The notes below the pieces were generated by a model. That model ran no database searches and was not told the DNA's origin. It was given only the letters and a program-made list of their open reading frames with translations. Made by a program: the position numbers and the translations under genes. A stretch of 64,000 nt of DNA from Pseudomonas grandcourensis. GTDB lineage: Bacteria; Pseudomonadota; Gammaproteobacteria; Pseudomonadales; Pseudomonadaceae. Shown here one piece after another: positions 52,368-60,131 of the stretch (positions within the stretch are counted from its first letter, which is position 1; each line of letters begins with the position of its first letter). The stretch is taken from the NCBI RefSeq assembly GCF_039909015.1, contig NZ_CP150919.1:4130501-4194500 (forward strand). Reading direction: 5' to 3'.

Positions 52368-52853
52368 ATGATCGATGCCGCCATCTACAAACAAGTCATG
52401 GGTTCGTTCCCGTCCGGAGTGACCGTGATCACCACCCTGGATGACGACGGGCAAATCGTCGGCCTGACCGCCAGCGCCTTCAGCTCGCTGTCGATGGACC
52501 CGGCCCTGGTGCTGTTCTGCCCCAACTACAGCTCCGATTCCTACCCGGTCCTGATCAAGAACAAACGTTTTGCCATCCACGTGCTGTCCGGCGGCCAGCA
52601 GAACGAAGCCTATGCCTTCGCGCGCAAAGGCAAGGACAAGGCCCAGGGGATCGAGTGGACGTTGAGCGAGCTGGGCAACCCGATTCTGGCCAACGCCACG
52701 GCGGTCATCGAATGTGAACTGTGGCGCGAATATGAAGGCGGTGACCACGCCATCATGGTCGGCGCGGTGAAAAACCTGATCGTGCCCCGGCAGACCAGCG
52801 GGCCGCTGGTGTATTGCCACGGCAAGATGGGCGCCCTGCCCGTTCTGGCCTGA
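52368..52853 (+). CDS. Flavin reductase (two-component monooxygenase), copy 2
   Basis: A 161-residue flavin_Reduct protein, same length and very close in sequence to the product of 32110-32595 (for example MGSFPSGVTVITTLDDDGQI, LTASAFSSLSMDPALVLFCPN, IECELWREYEGGDHAIMVGA). It supplies reduced flavin. It is the gene before the luciferase-like monooxygenase, 169 bases apart with a separate operator, so I infer that it is the partner of that enzyme. Copy 1 may be a spare partner or serve another oxygenase. Confidence 0.92.
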   Translation: MIDAAIYKQVMGSFPSGVTVITTLDDDGQIVGLTASAFSSLSMDPALVLFCPNYSSDSYPVLIKNKRFAIHVLSGGQQNEAYAFARKGKDKAQGIEWTLSELGNPILANATAVIECELWREYEGGDHAIMVGAVKNLIVPRQTSGPLVYCHGKMGALPVLA

Positions 52854-52955
52854 AGCGATCACATGACTGACATAAAACCTGTGGCGCTTGATCTACCTTT
52901 TACTGACTGAGATCCGGACTGTTCGTCAGAATATATTTTTCTACAATTTAGTATT

Positions 52956-52967
52956 ATGGTATACCAA
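52956..52967. promoter_or_regulatory. Operator ATGGTATACCAA upstream of the luciferase-like monooxygenase
   Basis: Context TAGTATTATGGTATACCAAC, 55 bases before ATG 53023. It carries the core TGGTATACCA and the conserved GTATTA prefix. Confidence 0.68.
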
Positions 52968-53022
52968 CAACCAACAGGCCCGTAGTCGACAGGCCAACAA
53001 CAAAAGATCCGAGGTAAGCGTC

Positions 53023-54066
53023 ATGAAGTTTTCCCTGTTCGTACACATGGAACGTTGGGACGAAAGCGTCAGCCACCGCCAGTTGTTCGAAGACCTGACC
53101 GAACTGACGCTGATGGCCGAGGCCGGTGGTTTCAGCACCGTGTGGATCGGCGAACACCACTCCATGGAGTACACCATCTCGCCAAGCCCGATGCCGCTGC
53201 TGGCTTATCTGGCGGGCAAGACCACCACCATTCACCTGGGTGCCGGCACCATCATCGCGCCGTTCTGGCATCCGCTGCGGGTGGCCGGTGAATGCGCGTT
53301 ACTCGACGTGATCAGCAACGGACGCATGGAAGTCGGTCTGGCCCGTGGTGCCTACCAGATCGAGTTCGACCGCATGGCCGGCGGCATGCCGGCGTCCTCC
53401 GGCGGCCAGGCGTTGCGGGAAATGGTTCCGGTGGTGCGGGCATTGTGGAACGGCGACTACGCCCATGACGGCGACATCTGGAAATTCCCGACCTCCACCA
53501 GCGTGCCCAAGCCGATCCAGCAGCCGAACCCGCCGATGTGGATCGCTGCCCGCGACCCGGACTCGCACAACTTCGCCGTGGCCAACGGCTGCAACGTCAT
53601 GGTCACGCCGCTGATGAAAGGCGACGAGGAAGTCCTCGACCTGAAGAACAAGTTCCAGGCCGCCCTCGACAACAATCCTGGCGTGCCGCGCCCGCAACTG
53701 ATGGTGCTGCGTCACACCCACGTGCACACCGCCGACGATCCGCAAGGCTGGGAAGTCGGGGCCAAGGCGATCTCGAAGTTCTACCGCACCTTCGATGCCT
53801 GGTTCGGCAACAAGACCACCCCGGTCAACGGCTTCCTCGCGCCGAGCCCGGAAGAGAAATTCGCCGGTCGCCCGGAGTTCGAACTGGAAAGCCTGCACAA
53901 GACCGCCATGATCGGCACCCCGGAAGAAATCATTCCGCGCATCAAGTACTACCAGGAACTGGGGGTCGACGAATTCAGCTTCTGGTGCGATAACAGCCTG
54001 CCCCACGCGGAGAAGAAAAAATCCCTGGAGCTGTTCATCAAGCATGTAGTGCCAGCGTTCCGCTGA
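53023..54066 (+). CDS. LLM-class (bacterial luciferase-like) flavin-dependent monooxygenase
   Basis: A 347-residue protein starting at ATG 53023 (GAGG upstream). It has the TIM-barrel luciferase-like fold with AEAGGFSTVWIGEHHSMEYT, LGAGTIIAPFWHPLRVAGEC and the central LLDVISNGRMEVGLARG. Such enzymes use FMNH2 delivered by a partner reductase to insert one oxygen into a substrate; relatives include RutA-like pyrimidine-ring openers and pyridine-degradation oxygenases. It is the most likely first enzyme of the pathway. It is preceded by a flavin reductase gene and by its own operator. Confidence 0.92.
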   Translation: MKFSLFVHMERWDESVSHRQLFEDLTELTLMAEAGGFSTVWIGEHHSMEYTISPSPMPLLAYLAGKTTTIHLGAGTIIAPFWHPLRVAGECALLDVISNGRMEVGLARGAYQIEFDRMAGGMPASSGGQALREMVPVVRALWNGDYAHDGDIWKFPTSTSVPKPIQQPNPPMWIAARDPDSHNFAVANGCNVMVTPLMKGDEEVLDLKNKFQAALDNNPGVPRPQLMVLRHTHVHTADDPQGWEVGAKAISKFYRTFDAWFGNKTTPVNGFLAPSPEEKFAGRPEFELESLHKTAMIGTPEEIIPRIKYYQELGVDEFSFWCDNSLPHAEKKKSLELFIKHVVPAFR

Positions 54067-54525
54067 ATGCGCCGCCCTGCGACATCAACTGTAGGAGCGA
54101 GCCTGATGTGGCGAGGGGGCTTGTCGGATCGCCGCATCGCCCCGTTGGGCTGCGGAGCGGCCCTCCAGCCTGTGACCACGGTGTGTCTGACGTACCGCAA
54201 GCAATGGGTTTTACGACTGCTTCGCAGTCGAACGGGGGCAAGCCCCCTCGCCACAGGTTCGCTCCTACAGGGGTCGATTCCAATGATGACTGGTCGTCTC
54301 CCATCACTCGCCCTTCCCTCCAGCGCCGCGCGGGCTTACCTGCGCGGCGGATGGACCGCTTCGCACCTGCATTTCAAGCGCCTGCGCGCCAGCGTTTCGG
54401 CCAAGCAGAACGGCTTCTGGCAAACAGTTCACTGAGCCCACCCGAACAGCCAATCACGCACCCAGCGTCTCGCCATTGCATGGCGCGTACGGTGCATCGT
54501 GTTTCGCCTTGATCAGGTTTGCCCA
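54067..54525. other. Repeat-rich intergenic region
   Basis: About 460 bases without a supported gene. It contains the paired REP-like element (54089-54270) interrupted by GTCGGATCGCCGCATCG near 54123, a short Arg/Ala-rich frame around 54300-54420 that lacks protein character, and the leader of the cysteine hydrolase gene. There is no regulon palindrome here. Confidence 0.6.
54089..54270. repeat. Interrupted inverted REP-like repeat
   Basis: CTGTAGGAGCGAGCCTGATG...GGGCTTG at 54089-54123 and the inverse (CAAGCCCCCTCGCCACAGG...TCGCTCCTACAG) at 54239-54270, with the GACTGCTTCGCAGTC palindrome near 54213. Same family as 46548-46680. Confidence 0.75.
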
Positions 54526-55203
54526 ATGAACAATAACAACGCGCTGTTGATCATCGACATGCAGCAGGAGGACGGCTTCGTCCTGGAAAATTTCGACAGG
54601 GTGGTCGCCCATAGCGCCGCCCTGCTCGATACCGCCCGCCATCAGCGGATGCCTGTCATCTATACCCGCCACATCAATCAGGCCGACGGCAGTGACCTGC
54701 CCCACGGCGAACCGCTGGCCGCCGACGGTGGCCCCGGCAGTTATCGCGCCGGCACCCGGCAAGTGGAAATCATCGAATCGCTGACGCCGCGGCCCGGTGA
54801 ATTGATCATCGACAAGGGCCGGTACAGTGCCTTTCACCGCACCGACCTCGATGCCCGACTCAAGGCAATGGAGGTTGACACGCTGATCGTCTGCGGCGTG
54901 CTGACTGACGTCTGCGTGCTCACCAGCGTGTTCGATGCCTTCGCCCTGGGTTATCGCGTGCGCCTGGTCAGCGATGCCTGCACCACGACCACCGAGGCCG
55001 GGCATTACTCGGCCCTGCTGATCATGGCCAACTGGGTCTACGCGCTGGAAATACTCACAAGTGAACAGTGCCTGCGCGCCCTGCAACAACTCGATTACAT
55101 CAGCCTGATCCCCGAGCAGCCGGACCTGTTCGCCCACCAGCCCCATGAGCTGCAAAGCACCATCGCCCGTCTGCAATCCCGCCTCGTCCGGACTCAGGAG
55201 TGA
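54526..55203 (+). CDS. Cysteine hydrolase (isochorismatase-like)
   Basis: A 225-residue cytoplasmic hydrolase starting at ATG 54526. The triad is complete: Asp11 (LLIIDMQQ), Lys97 (IDKGRYSAF) and Cys130 (GVLTDVCVLTSV), with the cis-peptide region before the Cys. Family members include isochorismatase, nicotinamidase, and the ureidoacrylate/biuret type amidohydrolases. It follows the oxygenase and overlaps, by four bases, the GTG of the NCS1 permease frame, so it probably hydrolyses an amide or carbamate product. Confidence 0.9.
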   Translation: MNNNNALLIIDMQQEDGFVLENFDRVVAHSAALLDTARHQRMPVIYTRHINQADGSDLPHGEPLAADGGPGSYRAGTRQVEIIESLTPRPGELIIDKGRYSAFHRTDLDARLKAMEVDTLIVCGVLTDVCVLTSVFDAFALGYRVRLVSDACTTTTEAGHYSALLIMANWVYALEILTSEQCLRALQQLDYISLIPEQPDLFAHQPHELQSTIARLQSRLVRTQE

Positions 55204-55208
55204 TCGCC

Positions 55209-56573
55209 ATGCAAGTCGAAAAAAGAAGCATCGATTTCATCCCCGAGACCGAACGCCACGGCAAGCCGGGTTCGCTGTTCTATATCTGGTTCGGCGCCAA
55301 CATGAACATCACCACCATCGCCTCCGGCGTGTTGCCGGTGGTGATGGGGCTCAACCTGTTCTGGAGTGCGCTGGCGATCATCATCGGCTCGTTGCTGGGG
55401 GCGATTTTCATGGCCTCCCACTCGGCCCAGGGACCGAAGCTGGGCATTCCGCAAATGATCCAGAGCCGGGCGCAATTCGGCGTGTTGGGGGCGGTGTTGC
55501 CGCTGCTGTTCGTGATGCTGATCTACCTGGGTTTCTTCGTCAGCAACACCTTGCTCGCGGCCCAGGCGCTGGAGTCCGTCAGCCCGCTGCCGATGTCCGG
55601 CAACATCTACCTGATCGGCGCGTTGTGCTTCGTCGTCGCACTTTATGGCTATCGGTTGATTCACCGCTTGCAGAAGCTGCTGTCGATTCTGTCGCTGGTG
55701 GTGTTCGTGGCCGCCACGGTGCTCGCCTTGCAGTTGCCGATCCCGGCCGAACAATGGCTGCCAACCGGCTTCTCGCTGTCGAAGTTCCTGGTGGCGGTGA
55801 GCATTGCCGTGACCTGGCAACTGTCCTACGCGCCTTACGTCGCCGACTATTCGCGCTATCTGCCGAGCAACACCCCGACCGCCCAGGTGTTCTGGTACAG
55901 CTACGCCGGCACGGTCAGCGGTGGCGCATGGATGATGATTCTCGGGGCGATCCTGAGCGTCGGCATCGGCGATTTTTCCAGCAACGTCGGCGGGCACGTC
56001 GCCGGTCTGTTCGGCGCTGGCGCGGTGCTGCTGTTCGCCTTCATCGTCTATGGTCAGGTGTCGATCAACGTGTTCAACCTGTACGGCGCGTTCATGTCGA
56101 CCATCACCGTGATCGAGCCGTTTGCCCGCCTGAAGGTGACGCCGCGAGTACGCGGTGTGTTCATGCTGCTGATCAGCCTGGTGGCCACGGCCCTGTGCAC
56201 CATCAGTCAGGACGACTTCATCAACTTCTTCCTGAACTTCATCTTCTTCATGAGCTACTTCCTGATCCCGTGGACGGCGATCAATCTGGTGGACTACTAC
56301 TGCCTGCGCAAAGGCCAGTACCGGATTGACGACATCTTCGACCTGAACGGGATCTACGGGCGGGTCAACCGGATTGCCTGCGGCAGTTTCCTGCTGGCGA
56401 TTGCCCTGGAAATTCCGTTCATGAACACCACGCTGTACGTCGGCCCGGTGGCCACGGCGCTGGACGGAGTGGATCTGGCGTGGATCGTCGGGTTGCTGGT
56501 GCCGGCGTTGAGTTATTACTGGCTGATGAAGCTCGGCAAGCGTGCGCCGATGCTGGAATCAGCGGCCGATTAA
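55209..56573 (+). CDS. NCS1 family permease, copy 2
   Basis: A 454-residue membrane protein with about 12 segments, starting at ATG 55209 (AGGAG at 55195-55199). Motifs: FIPETERHGKPGSLFYIWFG, LGIPQMIQSRAQFG, INVFNLYGAFMSTITVIEPF. Related to, but clearly different from, the permease at 50637. It probably imports the substrate used by the hydrolase next to it. The pair may handle two related compounds or the same one under different control. Confidence 0.92.
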   Translation: MQVEKRSIDFIPETERHGKPGSLFYIWFGANMNITTIASGVLPVVMGLNLFWSALAIIIGSLLGAIFMASHSAQGPKLGIPQMIQSRAQFGVLGAVLPLLFVMLIYLGFFVSNTLLAAQALESVSPLPMSGNIYLIGALCFVVALYGYRLIHRLQKLLSILSLVVFVAATVLALQLPIPAEQWLPTGFSLSKFLVAVSIAVTWQLSYAPYVADYSRYLPSNTPTAQVFWYSYAGTVSGGAWMMILGAILSVGIGDFSSNVGGHVAGLFGAGAVLLFAFIVYGQVSINVFNLYGAFMSTITVIEPFARLKVTPRVRGVFMLLISLVATALCTISQDDFINFFLNFIFFMSYFLIPWTAINLVDYYCLRKGQYRIDDIFDLNGIYGRVNRIACGSFLLAIALEIPFMNTTLYVGPVATALDGVDLAWIVGLLVPALSYYWLMKLGKRAPMLESAAD

Positions 56574-56587
56574 ATCTCAGGCAAAAA

Positions 56588-56620
56588 AAATCCCAGGCAG
56601 CTGATGGACGCCTGGGATTT
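56588..56620 (+). terminator. Rho-independent terminator after NCS1 permease 2
   Basis: AAATCCCAGGC (56588-56598) and GCCTGGGATTT (56610-56620) form a perfect 11-bp stem, preceded by an A-run and followed by TAAAAA. It separates the catabolic region from the convergent glutamine-synthetase-like gene. Confidence 0.85.
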
Positions 56621-56756
56621 AAAAATGCATAAACCGTGGTGGTGAACGCGGCGCGGATATTACGGAATATTTCGGCCTGTAACAAGATATTTTTATTCAC
56701 TATCCAGTTACTAATCCTTCTAACTCCTTCAATATCCACATGTTTTCTAGGGGCGA

Positions 56757-58103
56757 CTACAGGAACCAGCGATACTCCCGCGCGCTGATGTCATGTAGAA
56801 ATGCCAGATGGTCCTGACGCTTATTTTCGCAATAGACGTCCACAAACTCCGCCCCCAAGCCTTCGCGCAGCGATGCATGACTTTGCATGGACTGCACGGC
56901 TTCGAGCATTTCCAGCGGAAAATCGATGCCACTGCTGCGGTCTTCGTTGAGCGGTGCAATCGGCTCGCGCTCCCCTTCCAGGCCTTGCTCCAACCCCACC
57001 AGAATCGCCGCCAACGCCAGATAAGGGTTGGCATCGGCGCCCGCCAGGCGATGTTCGATGCGCAGGTTCTTGATGTCCGACTCCGGAATACGCAAGCAGG
57101 CATCGCGATCCTCGAAGCCCCAACTGGCGCGGGACGCGACGTTCACGGTGCCGCTCAAGCGGCGCATGGCGTTGTGGTTCGGGGCAAAGATCGGCATGCA
57201 GTGCGGCAACACCTCCAGGCAACCGGCCACCGCATGGCGCAGCGCCCGCTGGCCGTTCGCCGCCAACAGGTTGTTGCCGGCCTGGTCATACAGGCTGACA
57301 TGCACGTGCATGCCGCTGCCCGGGTGCTGCAAGTAAGGTTTGGCCATGAAGCTGGCGCGGTAGTTGTGCTTGAGCGCCACGCCCCGGGTACTGCGGCAGA
57401 ACAGGGCGGCCCAGTCGGCGGCGCGCAGGCCGTCATCGCAATGGCCGAAGTTGATTTCGAACTGGCCCGGGCCGAGTTCGGCGGTGATCACCGTGGCATC
57501 GACGCCTTGGGCCCGTGCGGTCTCGACCATTTCATCGAGCACCGGGGCGAAGCGCGACAAGCGTTCGATGTGCATGTTCGGCTGATCGTCGGCATCGCCG
57601 GTCAGCTCATCACGGGGGAACTGCGGCAGGCCGTCCTTCAAGCGGCTGTCGAACAGGTAGAACTCCAGTTCGAAGGCCACCACCGGGAAAATGCCTTTAC
57701 GATGCAGCCGGTTCAACACCTGGGCCAGCACTTCACGAGGTTCGAATTCGATGGGTTTTTCGGTGCCGTCGGAGGTGATCAACATCTGGCCCAAGGGCTG
57801 CTTTTCCCAGCTCACCAGCTTCAAGGTGCCTGGCACCAAACGGCGCAGCGCGTCCGGGTCGCCATCGTTGAAGCAGTAATCACCGATCTTGAACAGCCCG
57901 CCCTGGGTGCCGAGCAGCACGCAGTTCTGCGGCAGTTTCAGCGCGCTGCCGGCAGCGACTTTTTCCAGCATCTCGATCGGGTAGCGCTTGCCGTAGAAAT
58001 GCCCGGGAATGTCCAGGGAGATCAGATCGACGTAACGCACTTCGGGGTTGCAGTGGCGGAAGTTGCGAACCTCGGCCAGCAGTTCAGAGCACACAGCATC
58101 CAT
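56757..58103 (-). CDS. puuA: Glutamine synthetase-like gamma-glutamylpolyamine synthetase
   Basis: A 448-residue member of the GS family. ATG 58103 follows AAGGAA at seven bases; the longer frame to 58139 would run into the regulator's stop. The active-site regions are ELEFYLFDSR, GPGQFEINFGHCDD, GSGMHVHVSL and the ATP/glutamate region IFAPNHNAMRRLSG. In Pseudomonas such genes beside PuuB and PuuR homologues encode gamma-glutamylputrescine synthetase (PuuA/SpuI); substrate specificity cannot be read here. Confidence 0.85.
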   Translation of the reverse strand: MDAVCSELLAEVRNFRHCNPEVRYVDLISLDIPGHFYGKRYPIEMLEKVAAGSALKLPQNCVLLGTQGGLFKIGDYCFNDGDPDALRRLVPGTLKLVSWEKQPLGQMLITSDGTEKPIEFEPREVLAQVLNRLHRKGIFPVVAFELEFYLFDSRLKDGLPQFPRDELTGDADDQPNMHIERLSRFAPVLDEMVETARAQGVDATVITAELGPGQFEINFGHCDDGLRAADWAALFCRSTRGVALKHNYRASFMAKPYLQHPGSGMHVHVSLYDQAGNNLLAANGQRALRHAVAGCLEVLPHCMPIFAPNHNAMRRLSGTVNVASRASWGFEDRDACLRIPESDIKNLRIEHRLAGADANPYLALAAILVGLEQGLEGEREPIAPLNEDRSSGIDFPLEMLEAVQSMQSHASLREGLGAEFVDVYCENKRQDHLAFLHDISAREYRWFL

Positions 58104-58123
58104 CGTTTTGTTCCTTGTTGTTA

Positions 58124-58678
58124 TCAGGTGTAAACCCAAAGCACACGGGTCAGTTGGTCGGACAGGTTGCCGTAGCGGCAGTGCGCATGGCTGGCCAGTT
58201 GAAAGCTGTCGCCGGGATGCAGGATCACCGGTTCGTTATCGTCAAGCCAAAGGGTCAGCTCCCCTTCCAGGACATAACCGCCCTGCTCGGAGCTGTCCTT
58301 CATGTGCCGGTCGCCGCTGCTGGCGCCGGGTTCGAGCTGGCTTTCGAGCATCGAAAAGGACGCGCGCATTTTTGGCGACACGAGGATGTCGGTGATGCCG
58401 TCGGCGTAGTACAGCGTGCGGCGCTCGTCGGGGCGGGTGACCCAGGACAAGGCCATGGGTTTGGGCAGGCTGTAGAAATAGGTGGTCGGCACGCCCAGGG
58501 TTTCGCTGATGGCGGTCAAGTCCGCCACGGTCGGGCGCGACAGGCCGCGCTCAACCTGGGACAGAAAACCCACGGAGCGACCGATTTTGTCCGCCAGTTC
58601 CTTGAGGGTGTACTTTTTGTGTTTGCGCAGGTCCTGGATCAGGATCGCCAGCGCCGAGATTTCTTCTTGCATGTCCAT
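58124..58678 (-). CDS. puuR: XRE-cupin transcriptional regulator (PuuR-like)
   Basis: A 184-residue protein: HTH_3 domain at about residues 13-70 (KKYTLKELADKIGRSVGFLS) followed by a small cupin (GYVLEGELTLWLDDNEPVIL, HPGDSFQLASHAHCRY). Start ATG 58678 with GGAAG upstream; the TTG at 58681 and ATG 58672 are less likely. PuuR-type repressors respond to putrescine. It lies between the puuA- and puuB-like genes (20 and 25-base gaps), and an inverted repeat before the operon (60001-60052) is the likely target. Confidence 0.85.
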   Translation of the reverse strand: MDMQEEISALAILIQDLRKHKKYTLKELADKIGRSVGFLSQVERGLSRPTVADLTAISETLGVPTTYFYSLPKPMALSWVTRPDERRTLYYADGITDILVSPKMRASFSMLESQLEPGASSGDRHMKDSSEQGGYVLEGELTLWLDDNEPVILHPGDSFQLASHAHCRYGNLSDQLTRVLWVYT

Positions 58679-58703
58679 CAAGAGGCTTCCAGAAAGTGTC
58701 GCT

Positions 58704-59993
58704 TCAAATGCTGTCGCGCAGTCGATACCAGGCCTTGCCGATGGCTTCCAGCGGCGCGGCCAGGTATTTGCCGCCGGGAAAACTGCCGTTGTTCAGGCCC
58801 TGGTACAGGGACAATTCGTCGGGCTGGCCGAGTACCGCGTCGGACACCGCCCGCGCCGCGGCGAGTGTCGGCAGTACGCCATGCCCGGAATACCCCTGCA
58901 TCCAGTAAAGATCACCACGGCGGCCGATATCCGGCGTGCGCTTGAGGGTCAGGTCGATGTGGCCGCCCCAGGCGAACTCCAGATCGACGCCGGTGAGTTG
59001 CGGGAACACGCGTTCCAGGAACGGCCGGGTCGCGGCGGCGATGTCCTTGGGCATGCCGCCCAGGTAAGTGCAACCGCCGCCGAACAGCAGGCGGTTATCC
59101 GGGGTGCGACGGAAATAATCGAGTACGAACTGGTTGTCGGTCACGCACACATTGCTCGGCAGCAGCGCAGTGGCCTGCTCCTTCGTCAGCGGCGCAGTCG
59201 CGACCTGATAGGTCCCGACCGGCAATACGCAACTGGCCAGTTGCGGGTCGAGTCGATCGAGGTAAGCGTTGCACGCCAGCACCAGCACATCGGCGCGAAT
59301 ACGGCCGCGCTCGGTGGTCACCACAAACCCGTCGCCCTCCTCGCCATAGCTCAGCGCCTTGCTTTGCTCGTGGATGCGCCCACCGGCCCGCTCGATCGCA
59401 TCGGCAAGGCCCAGGGCCAGTTTCAGCGGATTCAAATGCCCGCCCTCGGGATCGAACAGGCCAGCCTGATAACGCTCGCTGGCAACCCACTGGGGCAAAT
59501 CGCTGCGCTCGATAAATTGCAGTTTGTCGTGGCCCCACTTGTGGCTGGCCTCGTGTTGCCATTCGGTCAGCAGGCCTACCCGACGGGGCATCACCGAGGT
59601 CCAGAGATGGCCGGCGCGGTAGTCGCAATCGAACTCATGGCGGCCGGGCAAGTCACGCAGTTCACGCGCGGCCCAGCGCATGCTGTCCCACAGGCGCCGC
59701 GCCCGCTCGTAACCCAGCGCCGCTTCCAGCGGTGGCATGTCGCAGGACCAGCCGAGAATCGCCTGCCCACCATTACGCCCGGACGCGGCCCAGGCCACCC
59801 GGCTGGCTTCGAGCAAGGTCACGCGCTTGCCGGCCAGCGCCAGGCGCAAAGCCGTGTGCAGTCCACTGAAACCGGCCCCGATGATCAGCACTTCAGTGTC
59901 TTGCTCACCTTCCAGTGCGGCTCGATTGACCAGGCGATCGGCGCAGGTATGGGCGTAGTAACTGTCAACATGCCGGGTGGATTGCTGAAACAT
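58704..59993 (-). CDS. puuB: FAD-dependent gamma-glutamylpolyamine oxidase (PuuB-like, DAO family)
   Basis: A 429-residue flavoprotein with the dinucleotide-binding motif VLIIGAGFSGLHTALRLALA (near residue 34), AWAASGRNGGQAI and a DAO domain, ending with MQGYSGHGVLPTLAAARA. It oxidises gamma-glutamyl-putrescine or a similar amine to the aldehyde. First gene of the operon transcribed leftward, before the regulator and the ligase; the inverted repeat at 60001-60052 lies directly upstream. Confidence 0.87.
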   Translation of the reverse strand: MFQQSTRHVDSYYAHTCADRLVNRAALEGEQDTEVLIIGAGFSGLHTALRLALAGKRVTLLEASRVAWAASGRNGGQAILGWSCDMPPLEAALGYERARRLWDSMRWAARELRDLPGRHEFDCDYRAGHLWTSVMPRRVGLLTEWQHEASHKWGHDKLQFIERSDLPQWVASERYQAGLFDPEGGHLNPLKLALGLADAIERAGGRIHEQSKALSYGEEGDGFVVTTERGRIRADVLVLACNAYLDRLDPQLASCVLPVGTYQVATAPLTKEQATALLPSNVCVTDNQFVLDYFRRTPDNRLLFGGGCTYLGGMPKDIAAATRPFLERVFPQLTGVDLEFAWGGHIDLTLKRTPDIGRRGDLYWMQGYSGHGVLPTLAAARAVSDAVLGQPDELSLYQGLNNGSFPGGKYLAAPLEAIGKAWYRLRDSI

Positions 59994-60000
59994 ACGGCCT

Positions 60001-60052
60001 CGTGAAATTTTGTATTTTTAATTTCATGAAAAAATACACGGTAAATTTCACG
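60001..60052. promoter_or_regulatory. Operator/promoter region of the puu-like operon
   Basis: CGTGAAATTT at 60001 and its inverse AAATTTCACG at 60043-60052 flank a central AATTTCATGAAA, giving repeated TGAAATT/AATTTCA half-sites in AT-rich DNA just upstream of the puuB-like start. This is the likely binding site of the XRE-cupin regulator. Confidence 0.65.
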
Positions 60053-60070
60053 CAGGCAATCAACACGTAA

Positions 60071-60104
60071 AAAATCCCGCTCAGGCGAACCCGAGCGGGA
60101 TTTT
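60071..60104 (-). terminator. Terminator of the NDH-2-like gene
   Basis: AAAATCCCGCTC (60071-60082) and GAGCGGGATTTT (60093-60104) pair perfectly (12 bp) with flanking A/T runs, just past the 3' end of the minus-strand dehydrogenase gene. Confidence 0.87.
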
Positions 60105-60131
60105 TTTATTCAGACGTGATGTTCGAATCAA

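Noticed and set aside
25842..54270. Regular palindromic repeats considered as a CRISPR array
   Set aside because: The repeats are few, scattered, in both orientations and without regular spacers, and no cas genes are near; they are REP-type elements.
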